From Pseudomonas frederiksbergensis (GTDB lineage Bacteria > Pseudomonadota > Gammaproteobacteria > Pseudomonadales > Pseudomonadaceae): 64,000 bases of DNA. The translations under genes were made by a program, and so were the position numbers. This document shows, in pieces, positions 9,277 to 17,836 of this stretch. The stretch lies in the NCBI RefSeq assembly GCF_003732275.1, contig NZ_MOBM01000039.1:423018-487017 (forward strand). The letters are read 5' to 3'. The stretch's first letter is position 1. The number at the start of each line of letters is the position of its first letter. Under the pieces are notes generated by a model. That model saw nothing but the letters and a program-made list of their open reading frames with translations, did no database searches and was not told the DNA's origin.

Positions 9277-10386
9277 TCAGATCACGATCAGGTCGGCTTG
9301 CAACGCGCCGGCCTGCTTCAGCGCTTCGAGGATCGCCATCAAGTCACCCGGTGCCGCGCCGACCTGGTTCACCGCACGGACGATTTCGTCGAGGGTGGTG
9401 CCCGGGCCGAACTTGAACATCGGTTTGGCTTCTTGCTGGGCATTGACCCGCGAGCGCGGCACGACCGCCGTCTGCCCGTTGGACAGAGGGCCGGGCTGGC
9501 TGACGATCGGGTCTTCGGTGATGGTCACGGTCAGGCTGCCGTGGGTCACGGCGGCCGGGGAAACCTTGACGTTCTGGCCGATCACGATGGTGCCGGTGCG
9601 CGAGTTGATGATGACTTTCGCCACCGCCTGACCCGGGTCGACTTCGAGGTTTTCGAGGATCGACAAATAGTCGACCCGCTGGCTCGGATCGAGTGGCGCA
9701 GTCACGCGGATCGAACCACCGTCGATGGCCTGAGCGACGCCAGGGCCAAGCATGTTGTTGATCTTGTCGACGATGCGCTTGGCCGTGGTGAAGTCCGAAC
9801 GGTTGAGGTTCAGGGTCAGGCTGTTGCCCTGATTGAAACCGCTTGGCACTGCACGCTCGACCGATGCACCGCCAGGGATGCGACCGGCTGACGGAACGTT
9901 GACGGTGATCTTCGAACCGTCACGACCTTCGGCATCGAAACCGCCAACCACCAGGTTGCCCTGAGCGATGGCGTAGACGTTTCCATCGATACCTTTGAGC
10001 GGCGTCAGCAGCAAGGTACCGCCGCGCAGGCTCTTGGAGTTACCGATGGAGGCAACGGTGATATCCACCTGCTGACCCGGCTTGGCGAACGCCGGCAAGT
10101 CGGCACTGATCGATACCGCCGCGACGTTCTTCAACTGCACGTTGCCCGAACCTGCCGGCACCTTGATGCCGAACTGCGAAAGCATGTTGTTGAAAGTCTG
10201 CAGGGTGAACGGGGTCTGGGTCGTCTGGTCACCGGTGCCGTTAAGCCCGACCACCAGGCCGTAGCCGATCAATTGGTTGGAACGCACGCCGGAAATACTG
10301 GCGATGTCCTTCAGTCGCTCGGCTTGAGCATCGAAGGCTGCCGTCAGCAACAGGGCGCCCACCATCAGGTGTTTGAAGTTCAACAT
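9277..10386 (-). CDS. flgI: Flagellar P-ring protein FlgI
   Basis: FlgI forms the periplasmic P ring around the rod. The mature part begins ERLKDIASISGVRSNQLIGY and continues as a full-length FlgI. The chosen ATG at 10386 gives a 22-residue Sec signal peptide ending AFDAQA. An in-frame GTG six codons earlier (10404) lies directly after the flgH stop codon, has no visible ribosome binding site, and would lengthen the signal peptide unnaturally. The product is 369 residues. The gene follows flgH closely and precedes flgJ by 11 bases. Confidence 0.95.
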   Translation of the reverse strand: MLNFKHLMVGALLLTAAFDAQAERLKDIASISGVRSNQLIGYGLVVGLNGTGDQTTQTPFTLQTFNNMLSQFGIKVPAGSGNVQLKNVAAVSISADLPAFAKPGQQVDITVASIGNSKSLRGGTLLLTPLKGIDGNVYAIAQGNLVVGGFDAEGRDGSKITVNVPSAGRIPGGASVERAVPSGFNQGNSLTLNLNRSDFTTAKRIVDKINNMLGPGVAQAIDGGSIRVTAPLDPSQRVDYLSILENLEVDPGQAVAKVIINSRTGTIVIGQNVKVSPAAVTHGSLTVTITEDPIVSQPGPLSNGQTAVVPRSRVNAQQEAKPMFKFGPGTTLDEIVRAVNQVGAAPGDLMAILEALKQAGALQADLIVI

Positions 10387-10404
10387 GCTCACCAGAGAAG
10401 CCAC

Positions 10405-11100
10405 CTAGAAAGGGAACAGCGGGCTGAGGAAGAAACGGTCGAACCAGCCTGGCTGACTCGCATCGGCAAACGCGCCGGTACCCGAATAGGTGATGCGTGC
10501 ATCGGCAACGCGAGTCGACGACACGGTGTTGTCGGTGGCGATGTCATCGGCGCGAACGAGGCCGGCAATCCGCACCAGCTCATCACCGGTATTGAGCGTC
10601 AGCCACTTCTCGCCACGCACGGCGATGATGCCGTTGGGCAACACGTCGGCGACGGTCACGGTGATCGAACCGGTCAGGCTGTTGCTCTGGCCGGACTTGC
10701 TGTCGCCCTTCGTTGAGCGGTCGGCGCTATAGCCGGCGTTCAGACTCAGGTCGTTGCCACCGATCGGGTTATTGGTGGTCAGGCTGGAACCGAACAACGA
10801 GGTCAGGCCGATCTTGTTATCGCTGTTCTTGTCCATCTGCGAGTTAGCGTTCTTGCTCGCCTGGGTACGCTCGTTCAGGGTAATGGTGATGATGTCACCG
10901 ACCCGGAACGCCTTGCGGTCGCTGTACAGGTTCTGTTCGAAACCGGCCTGGTAGATCGAGCCGTTATTGGCGGCAGCCGGCAGCGGCGTACGCGGCAACA
11001 CCGGGGCGTAGTAAGGGTCATTGGGCTTGGGCGGCGGGGCAACGCAGCCCGCGAGCACGACGACCCCACTCAGTGCCAGAACAGATACAAAGCGATTCAT
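10405..11100 (-). CDS. flgH: Flagellar L-ring lipoprotein FlgH
   Basis: FlgH builds the outer-membrane L ring. The first 19 residues (MNRFVSVLALSGVVVLAGC) are a lipoprotein signal with the lipobox LAGC, so the mature protein should be acylated at Cys19. Conserved FlgH segments such as ALRADDIATDNTVSST-like (GLVRADDIATDNTVSSTRVA) and the C-terminal GWFDRFFLSPLFPF are present. The length of 231 residues is normal. It lies in the flgFGHIJKL operon, 52 bases after flgG. Confidence 0.96.
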   Translation of the reverse strand: MNRFVSVLALSGVVVLAGCVAPPPKPNDPYYAPVLPRTPLPAAANNGSIYQAGFEQNLYSDRKAFRVGDIITITLNERTQASKNANSQMDKNSDNKIGLTSLFGSSLTTNNPIGGNDLSLNAGYSADRSTKGDSKSGQSNSLTGSITVTVADVLPNGIIAVRGEKWLTLNTGDELVRIAGLVRADDIATDNTVSSTRVADARITYSGTGAFADASQPGWFDRFFLSPLFPF

Positions 11101-11152
11101 GACCCTACCTCACGGTGTTGCAGGCGACCTCATGGCCGCCTCATAGACTTGA

Positions 11153-11938
11153 TTACAGATTCTGCGTTACGAACGAGAGCATCTGGTCGGCGGTGGAGAT
11201 CACCTTGGAGTTCATCTCGTAGGCGCGCTGAGTGGTGATCATGTTGACCATCTCTTCAACGGTGCTGACGTTGGACGTTTCCAGGGTGTTCTGCAGCGTG
11301 GTGCCGAAACCGGCGAGGCCCGGGGTGCCGACTTGCGGCGCACCACTGGCAGCGGTTTCCAGGAACAGGTTGTTACCCACCGCTTGCAGACCGGCCGGGT
11401 TGATGAAGTCGGCGGTTTGCAGGTTGCCGATCACCTGGGAGGCCGGGTTGCCGGCAACGGTAATGGACACGGTGCCGTCACGGCCGACGGTGAAGGTCTG
11501 GGCGTCGTTCGGAATGACAATCGCCGGTTCCAGGGCGAAGCCGCTGGCGTTGACGATCTGGCCGTTGGAGTCCAGGTGGAACGTACCGTCACGGGTGTAG
11601 GACGTAGTGCCGTCCGGCTGCAGAATCTGGAAGAAACCGCGACCGTCGATGGCCATGTCCAACGGCTGCTCGGTGGTTTGCAAGCTACCGGCGGTGAAGT
11701 TTTTCTGGGTGCCGACGATGCGCACACCGGTACCCACTTGCAGACCCGACGGCAATTCGCTGTCCTGGGTCGACTGGGCGCCTGGCTGGCGTTTGATCTG
11801 ATACAGCAAGTCCTGGAACTCGGCGCGGTCACGTTTGAAACCCGTGGTCGATACGTTCGCCAGGTTGTTGGAAATGGTGGTGAGGTTGGTGTCCTGGGCG
11901 GACAGACCAGTTTTGGCAACCCATAGAGCCGGAAGCAT
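11153..11938 (-). CDS. flgG: Flagellar distal rod protein FlgG
   Basis: FlgG forms the distal rod. The protein has the standard 261 residues, with the N-terminal signature NNLANVSTTGFKRDRAEFQD, the DGRGFF motif, and the C-terminal EEMVNMITTQRAYEMNSKVI. It is exported by the flagellar type III apparatus without a cleaved signal. It lies 45 bases after flgF and 52 bases before flgH in the same operon. Confidence 0.97.
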   Translation of the reverse strand: MLPALWVAKTGLSAQDTNLTTISNNLANVSTTGFKRDRAEFQDLLYQIKRQPGAQSTQDSELPSGLQVGTGVRIVGTQKNFTAGSLQTTEQPLDMAIDGRGFFQILQPDGTTSYTRDGTFHLDSNGQIVNASGFALEPAIVIPNDAQTFTVGRDGTVSITVAGNPASQVIGNLQTADFINPAGLQAVGNNLFLETAASGAPQVGTPGLAGFGTTLQNTLETSNVSTVEEMVNMITTQRAYEMNSKVISTADQMLSFVTQNL

Positions 11939-11983
11939 TCGATTCTCCTCGTGCGCCTGTTTTACGGCGCGACGTTCTGATAA

Positions 11984-12724
11984 TTAGCTGATCTGCAAGA
12001 CCCGAGCCATGGCCTGGTCATCGTCTTTGGCGGTGTTCATCATCTTGATGTGCAGCTCGAACTGCTTGGCCAGCGCCAGCACCGAGGTCATTTCTTCCAC
12101 GGCATTGACGTTGCTCGACTCAAGGAACCCGGACACCAGTTTGACGTTGGCATCGGCCTGCGCCGGCTTGCCGTCCTTGGTGTGGATCGAACCGTCCAGG
12201 CCTTTGGTCATGTTCTTGAAGTCGGGGTTGACCAGTTTGATACGGTCGACTTCGGCCATTACACGCGGGCCTTCGCCCATCGCACGAATGCTGATGGTGC
12301 CGTCTTCGCCGACTTCGATTTGCTGCTCGGGCGGCACGGCAATCGGCCCGCCATTGCCTACCACCGGCATACCGTTGCCGGCGCGCAGCACGCCCAGCGC
12401 GTCAACGTTCAGGCTGCCGGTGCGCACGTAGCTTTCACCGCCATCGGGGTTCTGCACAGCGATCCAGCCGCTGCCTTGCACCGCGACATCAAGGTCGCGA
12501 CCGGTTTCCACCAGCGAGCCCGCAGAGAAGTCGGTGGCCGGACGTTCGCTCATGGCAAACGCACGCGCCGGAAAGCTGTCACCAAACACCGGCATTGAAC
12601 GGGCCTGTTCCAGGTCCTTCTGAAAACCATTGGTAGAGATGTTCGCCAGGTTGTTCGCATGAGCCTTCTGCGCCAGTGCATTCTGGCTGGCGCCGGTCAT
12701 TGCCACATAAAGGTACTTGTCCAC
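11984..12724 (-). CDS. flgF: Flagellar proximal rod protein FlgF
   Basis: FlgF is a rod protein of the proximal segment. The GTG at 12724 is chosen as start: it gives a 246-residue product beginning (M)DKYLYVAMTGASQNALAQ, the usual FlgF start, and is preceded by AGAGGAAA. Upstream in-frame codons would add an unrelated sequence. The rod signature NNLANISTNGFQKD and C-terminal EEMTSVLALAKQFELHIKMM are present. It is the first gene of flgFGHIJKL; flgBCDE are not adjacent, since the phh cluster lies upstream. Confidence 0.96.
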   Translation of the reverse strand: MDKYLYVAMTGASQNALAQKAHANNLANISTNGFQKDLEQARSMPVFGDSFPARAFAMSERPATDFSAGSLVETGRDLDVAVQGSGWIAVQNPDGGESYVRTGSLNVDALGVLRAGNGMPVVGNGGPIAVPPEQQIEVGEDGTISIRAMGEGPRVMAEVDRIKLVNPDFKNMTKGLDGSIHTKDGKPAQADANVKLVSGFLESSNVNAVEEMTSVLALAKQFELHIKMMNTAKDDDQAMARVLQIS

Positions 12725-12779
12725 ACTCTTTCCTCTGCATGCCGGACGTTTGCCGCCCACCGCTGTACTGCTGAGCCAT

Positions 12780-12797
12780 AAGCAATTTGCAGACCAA
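12780..12797 (-). promoter_or_regulatory. Sigma54 (RpoN) promoter of flgFGHIJKL
   Basis: The minus strand reads TTGGTCTGCAAATTGCTT, with GG and GC separated by ten bases as required for -24/-12 promoters. The -12 half (TTGC) is perfect. It lies 56 bases upstream of the flgF start. Middle flagellar operons of pseudomonads are known to use RpoN with FleQ/FleR, which fits. Confidence 0.75.
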
Positions 12798-12876
12798 CTT
12801 TTTTCTGGCGGCGCAGGGCCCGGCAAACAAAGGACTTGAGGGATTCAGAGGGGATTGGGGGAATGTATCGAAGACG

Positions 12877-12900
12877 AAAAACCGGCGGTGTTATGCCGGT
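12877..12900 (-). terminator. Terminator downstream of phhR
   Basis: ACCGGC and GCCGGT form a 6-bp stem with an 8-base loop, followed on the minus strand by TTTTTCG. It lies beyond the repeat doublet after the phhR stop and upstream of the flgF promoter, insulating the two units. The 12725-13091 gap thus holds the flgF promoter, this terminator and the repeat. Confidence 0.6.
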
Positions 12901-12939
12901 AGGAGGCAAGAGCCGGCCTTCATGACCGACTCAGTTCCC

Positions 12940-13073
12940 TGTGGCGAGGGGGCTTGCCCCCGTTCGGGCGCGAAGCGGCCGCAAAACCATCCGATGCGTT
13001 TTACCTGACAATATTCGGTTGCTGCATTTGGGGCTGCTTCGCAACCCAACGGGGGCAAGCCCCCTCGCCACAG
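12940..13073. repeat. REP-type doublet, GTGGCGAGG family
   Basis: Two inverted copies of TGTGGCGAGGGGGCTTGCCC face each other about 135 bases apart end to end, with a GCGAAGC-type element inside each arm. This is a REPIN-like intergenic element between phhR and flgF. Similar copies occur at 31018 and 31778 in this window. Confidence 0.85.
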
Positions 13074-13091
13074 AAGCCACTCGCCACAGAA

Positions 13092-14651
13092 TTAGGTGTT
13101 GTCTTTACCGACTTCGTACTCACGCAACTTATTGGCAATGGTCGTATGCGAAACCCCCAACCGCTTGCCCAGTTGCCGACTGCTCGGATGCTCGGAATAC
13201 AAACGCTCCAGCACCGCCTTCTCAAAGCGCCCGACAATTTCGTCCAAGCCACCCTCAAGGGAAAAATCGCCAAGCGGCTGACGCACGCCGTAGTCCGGCA
13301 GACGAATGTGCTCGGCCTTGACGGTGCCGCCGTCGCACAGGGAAACCGCCTGGAACAGTACGTTTTCCAACTGCCGCACATTACCCGGCCAGTGATAGTG
13401 ACTGAGCCGTTCCATCGCCGCCGGCGCCAATTTCGGCAACGGGCAACCGATCTGTCGACTGGCCTGATCGAGGAAGTGCTCCACCAGCGGCGCCAATCCG
13501 TCGAGGCATTCGCGCAGCGGCGGGATGTGCAACGAAAGCACGTTCAAGCGGTGGTACAAATCCTGGCGAAACTCACCGCGAGCGCACAGCTCGGACAAGT
13601 CCACTTGAGTCGCGCAGATCACCCGCACATCCAGATAGACCTCTTCATCACTGCCGACACGACGGAAACAACCGTCCTGCAGAAAGCGCAGCAATTTCAC
13701 CTGCAAGCGCGGGCTCATTTCGCCGACGCCATCGAGAAACAACGTACCGCCTGCCGTCAGCTCCAACAGCCCGAGCTTGCCTTCGGCCCGCGCCCCTTCG
13801 AAGGCGCCGGGGCCGTAGCCGAACAATTCGGTCTCGGCCATCGATTCCGGCAGACCGGCGCAGTTGAGCGCCATCAGCGGTGATTGCCCACGCGGGCTCG
13901 CCAGGTGACAGGCCCGCGCCAACAACTCTTTGCCGGTGCCGGTTTCGCCTTCTATCAATAGCGGCGCATCCAGTGGCGCCATGCGTCGCGCCTCGCGCAC
14001 CACTGCAGCCATCACTTTCGAGCTCTGGAAAATGCTGTCGAAGCCGCGCAATTCCTGCTTGCGCACGTTATAAATGCGCTCGCCCACCCGATCCGCCCGG
14101 TGCAACGTCAACACCGCACCGGCCATGGCCTCGCTTTCGTCATGCTCCGATTGCAGTGGCGCGATGTCGGCGAGAAACACGTCGCCCTTGACCTTGACCC
14201 GCAAGCCGTTGATCCGCGACTTGTTGGCGCGCACCAGCTCCGGCAAATCGAAATCCTCGGCGTACCGTGACAGTGGAATCCCCGGCACCTCGTCCACCCG
14301 CACTCCGAGCAACTGCGCCGCCGCACGGTTGGCCGCGACGATGGAGCCACCCATGTCGATCGACAGCACCGGAAACTCCAAGGCACCGAGCAAGGCATTG
14401 AGTTCCATGTGCCGACGTTCGCTGGGCATCAGCCCTACACGCTTGACGCCGAATACCCCGCCAATCGCCTCGAACTTCGGACGCAGCGCCTGGAACTGAA
14501 TGTTGATCAGGTTCGGGCAGTGCAGGTAGATCGCATTACCGTGCTCACCGCCCACTTCGCCGCGAGCGACGTTGATCCCGTACTCGACCAGCAGGTTGAG
14601 AATGTCGCGCAGGATACCGATGCGGTTCTGGCAGTGAACTTTGATACGCAT
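13092..14651 (-). CDS. phhR: PhhR, TyrR-type regulator of aromatic amino acid metabolism
   Basis: PhhR activates phenylalanine/tyrosine degradation genes. The ATG at 14651 gives 519 residues beginning MRIKVHCQNRIGILRDIL, an ACT domain (1-70), then a PAS domain (about 78-190). An AAA+ ATPase follows (Walker A GETGTGKE), with a C-terminal Fis-type helix-turn-helix (SSRQLGKRLGVSHTTIANKL). The loop that contacts sigma54 in most relatives (GAFTGA) reads GAFEGA here, so classical sigma54 activation is doubtful. The upstream extension of the frame runs into a repeat element and is not coding. It is divergent from phhA. Confidence 0.95.
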   Translation of the reverse strand: MRIKVHCQNRIGILRDILNLLVEYGINVARGEVGGEHGNAIYLHCPNLINIQFQALRPKFEAIGGVFGVKRVGLMPSERRHMELNALLGALEFPVLSIDMGGSIVAANRAAAQLLGVRVDEVPGIPLSRYAEDFDLPELVRANKSRINGLRVKVKGDVFLADIAPLQSEHDESEAMAGAVLTLHRADRVGERIYNVRKQELRGFDSIFQSSKVMAAVVREARRMAPLDAPLLIEGETGTGKELLARACHLASPRGQSPLMALNCAGLPESMAETELFGYGPGAFEGARAEGKLGLLELTAGGTLFLDGVGEMSPRLQVKLLRFLQDGCFRRVGSDEEVYLDVRVICATQVDLSELCARGEFRQDLYHRLNVLSLHIPPLRECLDGLAPLVEHFLDQASRQIGCPLPKLAPAAMERLSHYHWPGNVRQLENVLFQAVSLCDGGTVKAEHIRLPDYGVRQPLGDFSLEGGLDEIVGRFEKAVLERLYSEHPSSRQLGKRLGVSHTTIANKLREYEVGKDNT

Positions 14652-14697
14652 ATAAAGGCCCGTAACTGCAGTGAGAGGTTGATGCCAAGCGCACAAC

Positions 14698-14789
14698 CTG
14701 TGGGAGCGGGCTTGCTCGCGAAAGCGGTCTGTCTGATACATCAATGTCGGATGTGCCGATGCTTTCGCGAGCAAGCCCGCTCCCACAGG
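14698..14789. repeat. REP-type doublet, GTGGGAGCG family
   Basis: Inverted copies of CTGTGGGAGCGGGCTTGCTC and its complement are separated by about 50 bases. The doublet lies in the 14652-15051 phhR-phhA gap, which also holds the PhhR box and a promoter candidate. Confidence 0.85.
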
Positions 14790-14912
14790 GGTTCGCAGTG
14801 CCCCCGGATGTATTTTTTTGCCGAGAGGCTCAGTTAGTCGTCAAGATTATGTGACAGGTAGAGCGCTTTTCAAACCCGGAAAACTCAATACTTGCGCCAT
14901 AGCGGTCAATGC

Positions 14913-14930
14913 GTAACGAATACTTTACGA
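14913..14930 (+). promoter_or_regulatory. PhhR (TyrR-type) box upstream of phhA
   Basis: CGTAACGAATACTTTACG matches the TyrR/PhhR consensus TGTAAA-N6-TTTACA in the GTAA and TTTAC cores with the exact six-base spacing. It lies about 120 bases upstream of phhA, between the divergent phhR and phhA genes. Regulation of the phh operon by PhhR is established in pseudomonads. Confidence 0.75.
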
Positions 14931-14956
14931 AAAGCCGAGATTTTTCCTACGTACCA

Positions 14957-14976
14957 CGCGGATCACCTGCTGCAAC
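14957..14976 (+). promoter_or_regulatory. Weak sigma54-like promoter candidate for phhA
   Basis: CGGATCACCTGCTGCAA has GG-N10-GC spacing (GG 14960-14961, GC 14972-14973) and a CTGCA -12 part, but the -24 part lacks the usual CAC. It is 30 bases downstream of the PhhR box and about 65 bases upstream of the phhA start. Because PhhR carries GAFEGA, a sigma70 promoter is also possible. Confidence 0.35.
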
Positions 14977-15051
14977 ACCGCACGCCTTGGGGTATTTCTA
15001 GGTCTATAGCTGTACACACAACAAAAACGAATCCCCTAGCAGGAGAGCAGC

Positions 15052-15837
15052 ATGAAGCAGACGCAATACGTGGCTCGCGAGCCCGATGCGCAAGGTTTTA
15101 TCGACTACCCCGCCGAAGAACACGCGGTGTGGAACACGCTGATCACTCGCCAGCTGAAAGTGGTCGAGGGCCGTGCGTGCCAGGAGTACCTGGACGGTAT
15201 CGAAAAACTCGGTCTGCCCCACGACCGCATTCCGCAACTCGGTGAAATCAACAAGGTCCTCGGTGAAACCACCGGCTGGCAGGTTGCCCGAGTCCCCGCA
15301 CTGATTCCCTTCCAGACCTTTTTCGAATTGCTGGCAAACAAGCAGTTCCCGGTGGCGACCTTTATTCGTACCCGCGAAGAGCTGGATTACCTGCAAGAGC
15401 CGGACATTTTCCACGAGATCTTTGGCCACTGTCCGCTGCTGACCAACCCTTGGTTCGCCGAATTCACCCACACCTACGGCAAACTTGGCCTACAGGCTTC
15501 CAAGGAAGAACGCGTGTACCTGGCGCGCCTGTACTGGATGACCATCGAGTTCGGCCTGGTCGACACGCCACAAGGCCTGCGCATCTACGGTGGCGGCATT
15601 CTGTCCTCGCCCAAAGAAACCGTTTACTGCCTGTCGGACGAGCCGGAGCATCAGGCGTTCGACCCGCTGGAATGCATGCGCACGCCGTACCGCATCGACA
15701 TCTTGCAACCGCTGTACTTTGTCCTGCCGAACCTCAAGCGCCTGTTCGATCTGGCCCACGAAGACATCATGGGCATGGTCAAGCAAGGTATGCAGTTGGG
15801 GTTGCACACGCCGAAATTTCCGCCAAAGGCTGCGTGA
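15052..15837 (+). CDS. phhA: Phenylalanine-4-hydroxylase PhhA
   Basis: PhhA converts phenylalanine to tyrosine with O2 and a reduced pterin in the cytoplasm. The 261-residue protein carries the iron ligands His121, His126 (FHEIFGHCPL) and Glu166 (WMTIEFGLV), at the positions I recall for the P. aeruginosa enzyme. AGGAGAGCAGC precedes the ATG. It is the first gene of phhABC and lies downstream of a PhhR box, so induction by aromatic amino acids is expected. It is the single-domain bacterial type without the regulatory ACT domain of the animal enzyme. Confidence 0.98.
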   Translation: MKQTQYVAREPDAQGFIDYPAEEHAVWNTLITRQLKVVEGRACQEYLDGIEKLGLPHDRIPQLGEINKVLGETTGWQVARVPALIPFQTFFELLANKQFPVATFIRTREELDYLQEPDIFHEIFGHCPLLTNPWFAEFTHTYGKLGLQASKEERVYLARLYWMTIEFGLVDTPQGLRIYGGGILSSPKETVYCLSDEPEHQAFDPLECMRTPYRIDILQPLYFVLPNLKRLFDLAHEDIMGMVKQGMQLGLHTPKFPPKAA

Positions 15838-15863
15838 TCCGCAGCTTTTAGAATCAAGTGAGT

Positions 15864-15907
15864 CTGTCAGGAACCACCGCTTTGGTTTAGCGTGGTGACA
15901 CTGACAG
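15864..15907 (+). other. Imperfect hairpin between phhA and phhB
   Basis: CTGTCAG and CTGACAG bracket an inner imperfect stem (CCACCGCT with AGCGTGG) in the 104-base phhA-phhB gap. It lacks a U-tract, so an mRNA-processing or stability role is more likely than termination. Confidence 0.45.
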
Positions 15908-15941
15908 CCGATTTCCAATAATTCGATTTCAGGAACCCATC

Positions 15942-16298
15942 ATGTCCACATTAAACCAAGCCCATTGCGAAGCCTGCCGCGCCGACGCCCCTCAAGTCAG
16001 CGACGAAGAATTGCCGATCCTGATCAAGCAGATCCCCGACTGGAATATCGAAGTCCGCGACAGCGTGATGCAGCTGGAAAAAGTTTTCCTGTTCAAGAAT
16101 TTCAAACACGCGCTGGCGTTCACCAACGCCGTCGGTGAAATCTCCGAGGCCGAAGGTCACCACCCAGGCCTGCTGACCGAATGGGGCAAAGTCACCGTGA
16201 CCTGGTGGAGTCACTCCATCAAGGGCCTGCACCGCAACGACTTCATCATGGCCGCGCGCACCGACGAAGTGGCCAAGAACGCCGAGGGCCGCAAATAA
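15942..16298 (+). CDS. phhB: Pterin-4-alpha-carbinolamine dehydratase PhhB
   Basis: PhhB dehydrates the 4a-carbinolamine pterin made by PhhA and so recycles the cofactor. The 118-residue protein has the family motif EGHHPGLLTEWGKVTVTWWS with the paired histidines of the active site at about residues 73-74. CAGGAA precedes the ATG. It is co-oriented with phhA and its stop codon overlaps the phhC start (TAATG), which suggests translational coupling. Confidence 0.97.
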   Translation: MSTLNQAHCEACRADAPQVSDEELPILIKQIPDWNIEVRDSVMQLEKVFLFKNFKHALAFTNAVGEISEAEGHHPGLLTEWGKVTVTWWSHSIKGLHRNDFIMAARTDEVAKNAEGRK

Positions 16299-17491
16299 TG
16301 CATTTCGACGCCATAGGTCGAGTACCCGGCGACCCGATTCTCGGCCTGATGGAGGCCTATGCGCTGGACCCTAACCCGCGCAAATTCGACCTTGGCGTCG
16401 GTGTTTACAAAGACGCCCAGGGCCTGACGCCGATCCCCGAAGCGGTGAAACTCGCCGAGCAGCACTTGGTGGATCGTCAATCCACCAAGACCTACATCGG
16501 CGGCCACGGTAATGTAGCGTTCGGCAAGGTCATCAACGAGTTGGTGCTTGGCGCTGATTCGGCGCTGATTGCCGAACAACGGGCCGGCGCCACTCAAACG
16601 CCGGGCGGCACTGGCGCATTGCGTTTGAGCGCCGACTTCATCGCCCAATGCCTTCCGGGCCGTGGCGTGTGGTTGAGCAACCCGACCTGGCCGATCCACG
16701 AAACCATTTTCGCGGCGGCCGGGGTCAAGGTCAGTCATTACCCGTACGTGGGCAGCGATAACCGTCTGGACGTGGAAGCGATGCTGGCGGTGCTCAATCA
16801 AGCACCCAAGGGCGATGTGGTTCTGCTGCATGCCTGCTGCCACAACCCGACCGGTTTCGACCTGTCCCATGACGATTGGCGTCGGGTGCTGGACGTGGTG
16901 CGCAGTCGTGATTTGCTGCCTCTGATCGACTTCGCTTATCAGGGGTTCGGCGACGGCCTGGAGCAGGACGCCTGGTCGACGCGGTTGTTCGCCGCCGAGT
17001 TGCCGGAAGTGCTGATCACCAGTTCCTGCTCGAAGAACTTCGGCCTGTACCGCGACCGCACCGGCGCACTGATTGTCTGCGCGAAAACCGCCGACAAGCT
17101 GGTGGATATCCGCAGCCAACTGGCCAACATTGCCCGTAACCTGTGGTCGACGCCGCCGGATCATGGCGCCGCCGTGGTCGCGACCATCCTCGGCGATCCA
17201 GAGCTGAAAAGCCGCTGGGCCGACGAAGTGGAAGCCATGCGCTTGCGTATCGCCCAGTTGCGCAACGGTCTGGTCGAAGCGCTTGAACCCCATGGCTTGC
17301 GCGAGCGATTTGCGCACATTGGTGTGCAACGCGGGATGTTTTCCTACACCGGTTTGTCGCCGGAACAGGTCAAGCAACTGCGCGAGCATCACAGCGTGTA
17401 CATGGTCAGCTCAGGCCGGGCTAACGTCGCGGGGATTGATGCGACGCGTCTGGATTTGCTGGCCGAAGCTATCGCTGAGGTCTGCAAGTAA
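16298..17491 (+). CDS. phhC: Aromatic amino acid aminotransferase PhhC
   Basis: PhhC transaminates tyrosine (and phenylalanine) to the 4-hydroxyphenylpyruvate-type keto acid. It is a class I fold PLP enzyme of the aspartate/tyrosine aminotransferase family. Residues VYKDAQGLTPIPEAV and CCHNPTGFD are visible, with the PLP lysine at about 246 (SSCSKNFGLYRDR). The ATG at 16298 overlaps the phhB stop and gives 397 residues; longer forms of the frame would run inside phhB. Third gene of the phh operon. Confidence 0.97.
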   Translation: MHFDAIGRVPGDPILGLMEAYALDPNPRKFDLGVGVYKDAQGLTPIPEAVKLAEQHLVDRQSTKTYIGGHGNVAFGKVINELVLGADSALIAEQRAGATQTPGGTGALRLSADFIAQCLPGRGVWLSNPTWPIHETIFAAAGVKVSHYPYVGSDNRLDVEAMLAVLNQAPKGDVVLLHACCHNPTGFDLSHDDWRRVLDVVRSRDLLPLIDFAYQGFGDGLEQDAWSTRLFAAELPEVLITSSCSKNFGLYRDRTGALIVCAKTADKLVDIRSQLANIARNLWSTPPDHGAAVVATILGDPELKSRWADEVEAMRLRIAQLRNGLVEALEPHGLRERFAHIGVQRGMFSYTGLSPEQVKQLREHHSVYMVSSGRANVAGIDATRLDLLAEAIAEVCK

Positions 17492-17515
17492 CCCCTCAAA
17501 TACCTGCAAGCCCCC

Positions 17516-17605
17516 TGTGGGAGCGAGCCTGCTCGCGATAGCGATTTTTCAGTCACATTGATGCTGAATGTGCCGCCGCTATCGCGAGCAGGCTCGCTCC
17601 CACAT
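17516..17605. repeat. REP-type doublet, GTGGGAGCG family
   Basis: TGTGGGAGCGAGCCTGCTCG and its inverted copy enclose about 45 bases. It lies 25 bases after the phhC stop and may help end or protect the phh transcript. Confidence 0.85.
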
Positions 17606-17620
17606 TTGAAATGCAATCTC

Positions 17621-17698
17621 CTGTAGAAGCTGCCGGAGGCTGCGATCTTGATCTCCACCCCCCCCCCAAAATCGCAGGCTGCGCCAGCGCCTACACAG
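17621..17698. repeat. Degenerate repeat of the TGTAGGAGCTGCCG family
   Basis: TGTAGAAGCTGCCGGAGGCT and a diverged inverted copy (GCTGCGCCAGCGCCTACA) surround a run of C residues. It is a decayed copy of the elements at 37728, 39574 and 47258. Confidence 0.6.
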
Positions 17699-17836
17699 AC
17701 CTGTCTAGACAATCCCATCCGTCGCAACAATTGGATATAAAAGTCTATTTGTCATTTCTCCTGCTGTATCCTGCGCAGGCTTTTTTAAAAGCGCGGATCT
17801 ACCAGATCTATCAACAGACTTAGCGAGGAGCGCGAC

